A DNA stretch of 64,000 bases from Vandammella animalimorsus (GTDB lineage Bacteria; Pseudomonadota; Gammaproteobacteria; Burkholderiales; Burkholderiaceae_C), in the NCBI RefSeq assembly GCF_002285265.1, contig NZ_NSJB01000003.1:124001-188000 (forward strand), given 5' to 3'. The notes under the pieces were generated by a model. That model saw nothing but the letters and a program-made list of their open reading frames with translations. It had not been told where the DNA came from and did no database searches. The position numbers were made by a program, and so were the translations under genes. Below are positions 8,076-16,042 of the stretch, in pieces; positions within the stretch are counted from its first letter, which is position 1; each line of letters begins with the position of its first letter.

Positions 8076-10380
8076 GCGCCCGCAGCGCAGTCAACACAGT
8101 CAACGCGGCGCGGCGCGGCGCCTGCTGGCTGGCGGCCTGCTGCTGGCCGGCTTGGCGCTGACAGGCGCGGGCGCGCCGGCGCTGGCCGATGGCCTGCCCA
8201 GTTTTGAGCAGGTGCGGCAGGAATTCCATTCCTCCGAAACCTGGCTGCTGGACCGCCACGGCCAGCGCCTGCAGCGCCTGCGCACCGACTTCAGCGTGCG
8301 CCGGGGCGACTGGGTGGCGCTGCAGGCCGTCTCCCCCGCGCTGCTGCACGCCATCGTGCTGACCGAGGACAAGCGCTTTTACGAGCACAGCGGCGTGGAC
8401 TGGGCCGCCGTGGGCGCGGCCGCCTGGGGCAATCTGTGGAACGAGCGCACGCGCGGCGCCTCCACCATCACCATGCAGCTGGCCGGCCTGCTCAACGAGG
8501 CGCTGCGCAGCCGCCCCGGCGGGCGCAGCTGGGGGCAGAAATGGCGCCAGCTGTGGTCGGCGCGCGATCTGGAGCAGGACTGGAGCAAGGCCCAGGTGCT
8601 GGAGGCCTATCTGAACCTGGTGCCCTTTCGCGGCGAGCTGCAGGGCATCGACGCGCTCTCGCGCAGCCTGTTCGACAAGGCCCCGCACGGCCTGGACCAG
8701 CGCGAGGCCGCCATTGCCGCCGCGCTGCTGCGCGCGCCCAACGCGCCCGTGGCGCGCGTGGCCGAGCGCGCCTGCCTGGTGCTGCAAGCGGCCCAATCGC
8801 CCTGGGGGCGCGACTGCAAGGCGCTGGCCTTCTACACCGAAGCGGCCCTGCGCCGCCGCCATTTCGAACCCGAGCAAGGCGATGCGCCGCACTTTGCCCG
8901 CTACGCGCTGCAGCAATACCAAGAGCAGCAAGCGCAGCAAGGGCCGCAAGATCAGCCACTGCCGGCCGAGCTCCCCAGCTCCCTGGACGCGGGGCTGCAG
9001 CGCCACGCCGCGCACACGCTGCGCCGGCAACTGCAGCAGCTGCAACACCAGAATGTGCGCGACGGCGCCGTGCTGGTGCTGGACAACGCCAGCGGCGAGG
9101 TGCTGGCCTGGGTCGGCTCCTCCGGGGCGCAGCTGAGCCAGGCCGCCGAAGTGGACGCCGTGCAGGCGCTGCGCCAGCCCGGCTCCACGCTCAAGCCCTT
9201 GCTCTACGCCCAGGCCATTGCGCAGCGCCGCCTGACGGCCGCCTCGCTGCTGGACGACTCGCCCGCGCGCATCCCCACCGCCTTCGGCCTGTACGTGCCG
9301 GAAAACTACGACCTGCGCTACCGCGGCTGGGTCTCGGTGCGCCAGGCGCTGGGCAGCTCGCTGAACATCCCGGCCGTGCGCGCGTTGGGCATGGTCACGC
9401 CCGAGGCCTTCGCCCAGCAGCTGCGCGCGCTGGGCTTTGCCCTGCCCGAGCCGGCCGGCTTTTACGGCCACAGCCTGGCGCTGGGCGGGGTGGACGTCAG
9501 CCTGCTGCAGCTGACCAACGCCTACCGCACCCTGGCCAATGGCGGCCTGCACGGCGCCGTGCGCAGCGCCCGCGCGCCAGCCAATGCGCCGCGCCCGGCC
9601 GACGATGCGCCACGCATCTGGGACGAGCGCGTGGCCTTCATCGTCGGCGACATGCTCTCGGACCGCCACGCCCGGCTGCTGACCTTCGGCACCGACAGCG
9701 CGCTGGCCACGCGCTTTTGGAGCGCCGTCAAGACCGGCACCAGCAAGGACATGCGCGACAACTGGGCCATCGGCTACACGCCGCGCTTTGCCATCGGCGT
9801 GTGGGTCGGCAATGCCGATGGCTCGCCCATGCACGACGTCAGCGGCATCTCCGGCGCGGCCCCGGTCTGGGCCAGCGTGGCTGCCTACCTGCACGCCCGC
9901 CACCCGGCCGCTGCGCCCCAGCAGCCTGCGGGCCTGGTGCGCCTGGGCGTGCAATACCAGCCAGAAAGCCCCGATGCCCCGCCCCCGATCGACAGCAGCC
10001 GCCAGGAATGGTTTCTGCCCGGCACCGAGCAGGCCCTCTTCACCCTGCCCGCGCCCACGGCCTCAGGCCATGCCGCCAGCGACAGCGCCGGCCACGCCAC
10101 GGCTGCGCGCATCATCGAGCCGCAACCGGGCACCATCATCGCGCTGGATCCGGACATCCCGCCAGCCAACCAAATGCTGCGCCTGCAAACCCAGGCCGCG
10201 CAGGCGCAATGGTGGTTCAACGGCCAGCGCGTCACCGGCCTGGCCGATGCGCGCCGCTGGTACTGGCCCCCCATGCCCGGCCGGCACCACATCGAACTGC
10301 GCAGCGCCGATGGCCGCACCGTCTACGACCAGGTTCACATCGAAGTGCGCGGCGCCTGGCTCAAAACCGATGCGCCTTGA
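8026..10380 (+). CDS. pbpC: Penicillin-binding protein 1C (glycosyltransferase/transpeptidase)
   Basis: A bifunctional class A PBP-type enzyme of 784 residues that polymerises and crosslinks peptidoglycan in the periplasm. An N-terminal signal/anchor (about residues 30-55) is followed by a GT51 domain with the catalytic Glu in LTEDKRFYEH (about residue 114) and GASTITMQLAGLL. The transpeptidase domain has STLK (Ser about 387), SSLN and KTGTS (about 569). A PBP1C-type C-terminal domain (from about residue 690) ends the protein. The start is the GTG at 8026, or the ATG at 8038, both inside the end of the macroglobulin gene, implying translational coupling. The macroglobulin/PBP1C pair is thought to guard and repair damaged wall, but this is family knowledge, not visible here. 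Confidence 0.93.
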   Translation: MKPPMPSSAWPRPRRSKRPQRSQHSQRGAARRLLAGGLLLAGLALTGAGAPALADGLPSFEQVRQEFHSSETWLLDRHGQRLQRLRTDFSVRRGDWVALQAVSPALLHAIVLTEDKRFYEHSGVDWAAVGAAAWGNLWNERTRGASTITMQLAGLLNEALRSRPGGRSWGQKWRQLWSARDLEQDWSKAQVLEAYLNLVPFRGELQGIDALSRSLFDKAPHGLDQREAAIAAALLRAPNAPVARVAERACLVLQAAQSPWGRDCKALAFYTEAALRRRHFEPEQGDAPHFARYALQQYQEQQAQQGPQDQPLPAELPSSLDAGLQRHAAHTLRRQLQQLQHQNVRDGAVLVLDNASGEVLAWVGSSGAQLSQAAEVDAVQALRQPGSTLKPLLYAQAIAQRRLTAASLLDDSPARIPTAFGLYVPENYDLRYRGWVSVRQALGSSLNIPAVRALGMVTPEAFAQQLRALGFALPEPAGFYGHSLALGGVDVSLLQLTNAYRTLANGGLHGAVRSARAPANAPRPADDAPRIWDERVAFIVGDMLSDRHARLLTFGTDSALATRFWSAVKTGTSKDMRDNWAIGYTPRFAIGVWVGNADGSPMHDVSGISGAAPVWASVAAYLHARHPAAAPQQPAGLVRLGVQYQPESPDAPPPIDSSRQEWFLPGTEQALFTLPAPTASGHAASDSAGHATAARIIEPQPGTIIALDPDIPPANQMLRLQTQAAQAQWWFNGQRVTGLADARRWYWPPMPGRHHIELRSADGRTVYDQVHIEVRGAWLKTDAP

Positions 10381-10448
10381 GCGCCTCAAACGCCGCAAAA
10401 GAAGAAAAGCCCCAGCAGCGAGAACGCCAACGGGACACTTGTCGCGCC

Positions 10449-10805
10449 TCAGTTCTCCGGCTCGAAACCTGAAGCAGACGGCGCATCCGGATGCAACCAG
10501 GCTGGCATGTCGCGCCGCTCATGCAGCACGCGCCAGACATCGACGTGATCTGATCGCGCGACGTAGAACACCCAATAGGGATAGCGCTTCAAAGGCCAGC
10601 TGCGCAGGCCGGGCAGGTCCAGCTCGTGCGCGTAACGCGGCGAGCCGGTGGCCGGATGGCGGGCGATCTGGGCATAGGCCTGCTCCAGCGCGTCAATGAA
10701 GCCCAGCGCAGCGGCCATGGCCTGTTCGCGCAGATAGTGCTCCAAGGCCTGGTCAACGTCCCGCCTGGCCTGGGCCCGGGGGATGACAGGCGGCAGGGCC
10801 TTCAT
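10449..10805 (-). CDS. parE: RelE/ParE-family toxin
   Basis: A 118-residue protein with the compact ParE fold signature: an N-terminal helical pair (QARRDVDQALEHYLREQ), then PATGSPRYAHEL, LRSWPLKRYPYWVFY and the C-terminal VDVWRVLHERRD strand. Family members poison DNA gyrase or cleave mRNA; the WPLKRYPYWVFY block is more typical of ParE. Its start overlaps the stop of the upstream antitoxin by four bases (ATGA), so the two are translationally coupled. The C-terminus runs about 20 residues past the usual fold and is Pro/Ser-rich. It converges with pbpC. Confidence 0.85.
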   Translation of the reverse strand: MKALPPVIPRAQARRDVDQALEHYLREQAMAAALGFIDALEQAYAQIARHPATGSPRYAHELDLPGLRSWPLKRYPYWVFYVARSDHVDVWRVLHERRDMPAWLHPDAPSASGFEPEN

Positions 10806-11038
10806 CCCCGCGCACGCTGCACCTTGGCGCGCAGCGTGTCGAAATATGCGCCATCGGCAGGCGCGCCCGGCGCAGAAGCGGCGCCGGCCAGCAGCAGGCC
10901 GCGCAGTTGCTGGCGATCCTGATCGCGGCGGATCAGCTCGCGCACATACTCGCTGCTGGTGCCATAGCCACGCTGGCTGACCTGCTCATCGACAAAGGAC
11001 TTCAGGCTTTCGGGCAGGGAGATGTTCATCGTGCTCAT
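10802..11038 (-). CDS. parD: ParD-type ribbon-helix-helix antitoxin
   Basis: A 78-residue antitoxin with an N-terminal ribbon-helix-helix DNA-binding segment (MNISLPESLKSFVDEQV, then GTSSEYVRELIRRD) and a C-terminal tail that should wrap the toxin. The frame is open up to 11131, but the ATG at 11038 (or 11029) places the RHH strand at the N-terminus as in all ParD proteins. It overlaps parE by four bases. By family rule the ParDE complex represses its own promoter, which should lie in 11039-11117, between parD and the end of alr. The antitoxin-first order is standard. Confidence 0.85.
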   Translation of the reverse strand: MSTMNISLPESLKSFVDEQVSQRGYGTSSEYVRELIRRDQDRQQLRGLLLAGAASAPGAPADGAYFDTLRAKVQRARG

Positions 11039-11117
11039 GGCGCCGCATGCTAGGCGCAATGGCAAATTTTGGCAAGGCAGGCGTGCGGGCCCGTCGGCAA
11101 GGCTTGACCAAGCCTGC

Positions 11118-12251
11118 TCACTCAGCCCCATCCAAGGGCTGCACCGAAAACGGCACGCGCTGGGCCACGGCGCACATCAGCTCATAGCCCACGGTCTGCG
11201 CGCAGGCGGCCACCTCGTCGATGGGCAGCAGCGCGCCGCCGTGCTCGGCGCTGGCCTGGCCCCAGAGCACGGCCTCGCTGCCAATGCCGCTGCCGCGCCC
11301 GGCCGCCAGCGGCGCGCTCAGATCAACGGCCAGCATGTCCATGCTGATGCGCCCCAGCGTGCGGCTGCGCACCCCGTCGATCAGCACCGGCGTGCCGGTG
11401 GGGCACAGGCGCGGGTAGCCATCGGCATAGCCGCAGGCCACGATGCCCAGCGTCATCGGCTGCGGCGCGGTAAAGCATGAGCCATAGCCCACCGTCGCCC
11501 CAGCCTGCAGCTGCTGCGTGGCGATGATGCGACTGCGCAGGCTCATGGCCGGCTGCAGGCCCCAGCTGGCGGCCGTGCCGGCCGGGTAATCGGGCGCACT
11601 GCCGTACAGCGCAATGCCGGCGCGCACCCAGTCCAGATGGGTTTGCGGCGCGCTGCCAAAGCGCAGCACGGCGGCGCTGTTGCAGATCGTGCGCTCGCCC
11701 GGCAAGCCCTGCGCGGCCTGCTCGAACAACGCCTGCTGCGCGGCGATGCCACCTGGGCCATCGGCATCGCTGAAGTGCATCATCAGCGAGATTTCATCGA
11801 CCTGCGGCAAGGCGTTCAGCCGCGCCCAGGCGGCGCGAAAGCCCGCCGGGGCAAAGCCCAGCCGGTTCATGCCGCTGTTGAGTTTGAGGAACACTCGGTG
11901 GGGCGCATGCGTCTTGTGCGCGGCCAGCATGTCGATCTGCTCCTGGCAGTGCACGGTGTGCCACAGCGACAGGCGCGAGCACAGCTCCAGGTCGCGCGGC
12001 TCGAACACGCCTTCGAGCAGCAGGATGGGCCCGCGCCAGCCCAGCGCGCGCACGCGCTGCGCCTCCTGCAAATCCAGCAGCGCAAAGCCATCGGCGCCGC
12101 GCAGCGCCTCATAGACCCGCTCAATGCCATGCCCATAGGCATTGGCCTTGATCACCGCCCACAGCTTGGCATCGCCTGCGCGGGCGCGCACCGTAGCCAG
12201 GTTGTGCCGCAAGGCAGGAAGATGAACAGTGGCTTGGATGGGGCGCGGCAT
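11118..12251 (-). CDS. alr: Alanine racemase
   Basis: PLP enzyme that interconverts L- and D-alanine for peptidoglycan precursors, cytoplasmic. The 377-residue protein has the PLP lysine in VIKANAYGHG (Lys35) and the opposite catalytic base Tyr in VGYGSCF (Tyr256). MNRLGF and the C-terminal GRISMDMLAVDL segment are also typical. The frame is open to 12377, but the ATG at 12251 gives the conventional start MPRPIQATV; the upstream extension is Cys-rich and not family-like. In relatives alr sits next to lplT; here an accessory gene lies between them. Confidence 0.95.
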   Translation of the reverse strand: MPRPIQATVHLPALRHNLATVRARAGDAKLWAVIKANAYGHGIERVYEALRGADGFALLDLQEAQRVRALGWRGPILLLEGVFEPRDLELCSRLSLWHTVHCQEQIDMLAAHKTHAPHRVFLKLNSGMNRLGFAPAGFRAAWARLNALPQVDEISLMMHFSDADGPGGIAAQQALFEQAAQGLPGERTICNSAAVLRFGSAPQTHLDWVRAGIALYGSAPDYPAGTAASWGLQPAMSLRSRIIATQQLQAGATVGYGSCFTAPQPMTLGIVACGYADGYPRLCPTGTPVLIDGVRSRTLGRISMDMLAVDLSAPLAAGRGSGIGSEAVLWGQASAEHGGALLPIDEVAACAQTVGYELMCAVAQRVPFSVQPLDGAE

Positions 12252-12370
12252 GGGCAAACAGCAGACAAAAGGGCCAAAACGGCGCGCGTATTGTGGCACC
12301 CGGAATACGCGTTCAACGCCTCGGTACGAGCAAGCACAGTCTCCAATCGCAGCAGCCTGCAAAAAAGTTT

Positions 12371-12408
12371 TTGACAACGTTTCGCGATTAGCCTGGCACG
12401 CCTACAAT
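12371..12408 (+). promoter_or_regulatory. Possible promoter for the IPTL-CTERM gene
   Basis: The 226-base divergent spacer between alr and the next gene holds a perfect TTGACA (12371-12376) and a TACAAT (12403-12408). The 26-base gap between them is too long for a normal sigma-70 promoter, so only one hexamer may be used. A T-rich tract follows at about 12449-12473. No clear operator is visible. Confidence 0.3.
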
Positions 12409-12477
12409 TCGCGCCCCCGCAGCTTGGCCCCTCTGGCACTGCGCGCTTTTTTTTGACTTTGCAGATTTTTTTGCACC

Positions 12478-14358
12478 ATGACTTCACGACGCTTTCAACT
12501 GCAGGCCACTGCACTCGCTGCTCTGCTGTGCGCCACAGGCGCTGCTCAGGCCAAAACCTGGGTTCTGTCCTCCGACAAGGAAGGGCTGTCCAGCTACGAC
12601 ACAGGCATCAGCATCGTCAACTCCATCTACAGCACATTTGAAACTGCTGCTGGCGGCCCCGCAGAAACCGTTGACGGTCGCGGTCTGCTGCATGCCAGCG
12701 CAACCGAGGCCATGCCTGCCGACGTACCCGCCGATGTGGACATCGTGGTGGTCGCCTCCGTCCAACCCAATCAAACCGTCACGGGTGTGCAGCACGGCGT
12801 TGATGCCGCGCGCTTTGCCCAAGTCATGGATTGGGCCAAAACCCGCAGCGATCTGACCTTCGTCTTCCTCAACGACGGCTGCTGCCGCCCTTCGGACACT
12901 GGTAGCGTAGCGGGCTTTCTCAGCAACAGCCTGGGCCTGAGCGGCGCGGACGAGATCACCATAGTCGGCAGCGTGGCCCCCCAAGGCAATTCCGTCTATC
13001 TCAACACCAACTCGCCTTACAAAGACAGCTTCGCTGCCCTTGCCCCCCTGGCTGTCGAGGTCTATGGCAAATACGTCAACGTCCCTGCTCCCTACGCCGT
13101 CTATTTGGCCCCTGCCGCTGCCAATACCCCGCCCGCATCCATGCCAGCAGCAGCGGACAAAGTGCAGGCCTATGGCGTCGTCGTCCCCCGCGCAGCCACC
13201 AATGGCAGCGCTTGTGTGATCGCTTTTACCGACACCAGCCAATTTGCTCTGGCCTCCGCCCCGGCGCAAGCAGGCCAACTGGCCAATAGCATCATGGCTG
13301 CCGCGAAAGACTCTGCGGGCGCCTGCCAGGTGAAAACTGTGGCGACTGCCGATCTGGTGCCCTCCATCACCCTCTCTTCGCCCCTGCAAGTAGGCGGCAG
13401 CGGCACGCTCACCGTCAAGGTGGACAACCTCGGCCAAAGCGACAGCGCCGCTGGCGGCAAAGTCGTGGTCACTCTGCCAGCACAGGCGCAAGTGGATGAC
13501 ACTGCCTTGCCCACGGGCTGCAGCAAACCAGCGCCCTCGCAAGTGGAATGCACGCTGGGTGCCATCGCCGCACAAAGCCACAAAACATTCGCACTGCCCA
13601 TCACCATCGTTGGCTCTGGCGCAGACAACACATTCAAGGCCCAAGTCATCGGCGGCTCCGCCCAAACCGGCGAACTGGCGCCCCAGTTGCAAAACAACGG
13701 CCCCATCGAGAGCAAAGTCACCATCGCCGCTCCCACAGCCACCATCAGCGGCCCGGCAAGCGCCCAACCCAACGCAGCCACCACCGTCACCGGCACCGCC
13801 ACCGGCCTGGCCGATGGCACAGTCATCAATGTCACCGTCGATGGCACCACCGTGCAGGCCACAGTGAATGGTGGCCAGTTCTCCGCCAGCTTCCCCAATG
13901 GCTTCCCTGTAGGCCAGTACCCTGTGACCATCACCGGCCCCGGCGGCCAGAACCTGTCGCTGACTGCGCCGCACAGCATTGACGTCCAGGCGGCCCCTGC
14001 CTCGGCCACCATCAGCGGCCCAGCCACCGCCCAACCCGATGCAGCCACTACCATCACCGGCACCAGCAACGCCACTGACGGCACCATCATCCAAGTCACC
14101 GTCAACGGCACCACCGTGCCCGCTACCGTCAACGGCGGCCAATTCAGCGCCCTCTTCCCCAATGGCTTTCCCGCAGGCACCCACGCGGTGACCATCACGG
14201 GCGCCACGCTGACTGCACCGCACACCATCAATGTGACGGCTGCCCCCACAGCACCCAGCAACGCAGCACCCGTACCGGCGCTGAACGTTTGGGGCTTGGG
14301 TGCCCTGGCGGCCCTGTTGGGGGCGGCAGCCCTGCGCCGCCAGCGCAAGCGCAGCTAA
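12478..14358 (+). CDS. Secreted Ig-like repeat protein with IPTL-CTERM-type sorting tail
   Basis: A 626-residue exported protein. Signal peptide residues 1-24 end GAAQA. The first 270 residues form an unrecognised globular region with paired cysteines (NDGCCRPS). A DUF11-like segment follows (residues 295-410; TVKVDNLGQSDSA). Then come two close Ig-like repeats of about 85-90 residues, each opening TISGPA.AQP.AAT and containing NGGQFSA.FPNGFP. The last 28 residues (VPALNVWGLG..., a hydrophobic helix, then RRQRKRS) match the layout of IPTL-CTERM tails, which are thought to be handled by an exosortase-like system. Codon choice is visibly less GC-extreme than in the neighbours. The gene splits alr from lplT and looks acquired. 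Function unknown; surface or matrix protein is my inference. Confidence 0.75.
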   Translation: MTSRRFQLQATALAALLCATGAAQAKTWVLSSDKEGLSSYDTGISIVNSIYSTFETAAGGPAETVDGRGLLHASATEAMPADVPADVDIVVVASVQPNQTVTGVQHGVDAARFAQVMDWAKTRSDLTFVFLNDGCCRPSDTGSVAGFLSNSLGLSGADEITIVGSVAPQGNSVYLNTNSPYKDSFAALAPLAVEVYGKYVNVPAPYAVYLAPAAANTPPASMPAAADKVQAYGVVVPRAATNGSACVIAFTDTSQFALASAPAQAGQLANSIMAAAKDSAGACQVKTVATADLVPSITLSSPLQVGGSGTLTVKVDNLGQSDSAAGGKVVVTLPAQAQVDDTALPTGCSKPAPSQVECTLGAIAAQSHKTFALPITIVGSGADNTFKAQVIGGSAQTGELAPQLQNNGPIESKVTIAAPTATISGPASAQPNAATTVTGTATGLADGTVINVTVDGTTVQATVNGGQFSASFPNGFPVGQYPVTITGPGGQNLSLTAPHSIDVQAAPASATISGPATAQPDAATTITGTSNATDGTIIQVTVNGTTVPATVNGGQFSALFPNGFPAGTHAVTITGATLTAPHTINVTAAPTAPSNAAPVPALNVWGLGALAALLGAAALRRQRKRS

Positions 14359-14487
14359 TTTCACGCCCCCATTGCTCTTCCAACCAGATCAGCGCAGGCA
14401 GCAATGCCTCGCACGCATGGTTTGGCGATTAAGCACGGGGCATGAATTGCATGAGTCACTTTGTGCGGCTACAGGCCACAGCACACA

Positions 14488-14514
14488 CAGCGCCCTGCGG
14501 GGCGCTGTTTTTTT
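14488..14514 (+). terminator. Intrinsic terminator before lplT
   Basis: An 8-bp stem (CAGCGCCC / GGGCGCTG with a TGCG loop) is followed by seven T residues. It lies 130 bases after the IPTL-CTERM gene and isolates it from lplT. The rest of 14359-14645 shows no gene. Confidence 0.85.
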
Positions 14515-14645
14515 GCCGGGCCGCCAGGCTGGGCCATTGGCTTTGCCCCATGGCAGTAGTGATATAACCGACCGCTTTGCTGCCCGTGGCGCTGGCGCGC
14601 TGCAGGCATCCTCTGCCCCACTTGCGGCCGCTGCGCCTGCCTGTC

Positions 14646-15998
14646 ATGAAACCTGGCTTTTCCACCATCATGTCCGCCCAGTTCTTCAGCTCTCTGGCGG
14701 ACAATGCCCTGTTCGTGGTGGCGGTGGAGTTGCTGCGCCGCAGCGGCGCGCCCGAGTGGCAAAGCGCGGCGCTGGTGCCGATGTTTGCGCTGTTTTATGT
14801 GCTGCTGGCGCCGTTCGTGGGCGCCTTTGCCGATGCGCAGCCCAAGGGCCGGGTGATGTTCATCAGCAATGCCATCAAGGTCGTTGGCTGCCTGATGATG
14901 ATTTCCGGCACGCCGCCGCTGCTGGCTTATGCCATCGTGGGCCTGGGGGCGGCGGCCTATTCGCCGGCCAAGTACGGCATCCTCACCGAGTTGCTGCCGC
15001 CTTCGCTGCTGGTCAAGGCCAATGGCTGGATCGAGGGGCTGACGATCGCCTCCATCATCCTGGGCGTGGTGCTGGGCGGCGCGCTGGTCAGCGATGCGGT
15101 CCATTCCTGGCTGCTGGCGCTGCAGCTGCCGGGGCTGGAGTCGGCCCTGCACAACCCGGTGCAGGCGGCCATGGCCTGCATCATCGTCATCTACGCGCTG
15201 GCGGCCTTCATCAATGTCTTCATCCCGCGCACCAGCGTGGCGCGCCGGCCGATGTGGAAGGGCTCGAACCTGGGCGTGCTGGGCAGCTTCCAGGCGATGA
15301 TGCGTGACTTCGTCACCTCCAACAACCGCCTGTGGAACGACCGCCTGGGCCAGATCGCGCTGGCCACGACGACGCTGTTCTGGGGCGCCTCGGGCAATCT
15401 GCGCTACATCGTGCTGGCCTGGAGCGCCGTGGCCCTGGGCATGGGCACGACCGAGGCCTCGTCGCTGCTGGGCATCGTGGCGCTGGGCACGGCCGTGGGG
15501 GCCGTGGTGTCCTCGGCGCGGGTGCGGCTTGAGCGCGCCACCAGCGTGCTGCCCGTGGGCGCAGCCATGGGCGCGGTGGTGATGCTGATGCATTGGGTCG
15601 GCAGCCTGTATGGCCACTGGCACACGCCGGCGCACTGGAGCGGCCACCTGTACTGGGTGGTGCCCATCTTCGTGCTGGTGGGCCTGCTGGGCGGCTACAT
15701 GGTGGTGCCGATGAATGCGCTGCTGCAGCACCGCGGCCACACGCTGATGGGCGCGGGCCGCTCCATCGCGGTGCAGAACTTCAACGAGCAGGCCTGCATC
15801 CTGGCGCTGGGCCTGCTGTATGTGCTGGCCACGCACCTGGGGCTGTCGGCCCCGGCGGCGATGACCGCCTTTGGCGCCGTGGTGCTGGGCATGACGCTGC
15901 TCATCATGGCCTGGCACCGGCGCAATCTGCGCACCGACGGCGCGCGCATCGCCCACGATCTGGAGATGATCCGCCAGGACCACCACCGCCTGGACTGA
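14646..15998 (+). CDS. lplT: Lysophospholipid transporter LplT
   Basis: A 450-residue, 12-helix major facilitator that flips lysophospholipids from the periplasmic to the cytoplasmic leaflet of the inner membrane for re-acylation. It starts MKPGFSTIMSAQFFSSLADNA, the typical LplT N-terminus, and contains SPAKYGILTELLP and MGAGRSIAVQNFNEQ. The frame is open upstream to 14577, but those residues lack membrane character. There is no aas acyltransferase gene alongside. MurU follows after a short spacer carrying an 8-bp tandem repeat. Confidence 0.93.
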   Translation: MKPGFSTIMSAQFFSSLADNALFVVAVELLRRSGAPEWQSAALVPMFALFYVLLAPFVGAFADAQPKGRVMFISNAIKVVGCLMMISGTPPLLAYAIVGLGAAAYSPAKYGILTELLPPSLLVKANGWIEGLTIASIILGVVLGGALVSDAVHSWLLALQLPGLESALHNPVQAAMACIIVIYALAAFINVFIPRTSVARRPMWKGSNLGVLGSFQAMMRDFVTSNNRLWNDRLGQIALATTTLFWGASGNLRYIVLAWSAVALGMGTTEASSLLGIVALGTAVGAVVSSARVRLERATSVLPVGAAMGAVVMLMHWVGSLYGHWHTPAHWSGHLYWVVPIFVLVGLLGGYMVVPMNALLQHRGHTLMGAGRSIAVQNFNEQACILALGLLYVLATHLGLSAPAAMTAFGAVVLGMTLLIMAWHRRNLRTDGARIAHDLEMIRQDHHRLD

Positions 15999-16012
15999 CT
16001 GCTGCGCCGCCA

Positions 16013-16036
16013 GCCCCAAAGCCCCAAAGCCCCAAA
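16013..16036 (+). repeat. Three tandem copies of an 8-bp unit
   Basis: Three exact, adjacent copies of GCCCCAAA lie between lplT and the murU start codon, ending 6 bases before the ATG. Related GCCCCAA units continue just inside the gene. Slippage here could alter spacing in the murU leader. Confidence 0.8.
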
Positions 16037-16042
16037 GCTGCC

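Noticed and set aside
12391-12408. Sigma-54 promoter before the IPTL-CTERM gene (TGGCAC)
   Set aside because: The required TTGC element at the correct spacing is absent.
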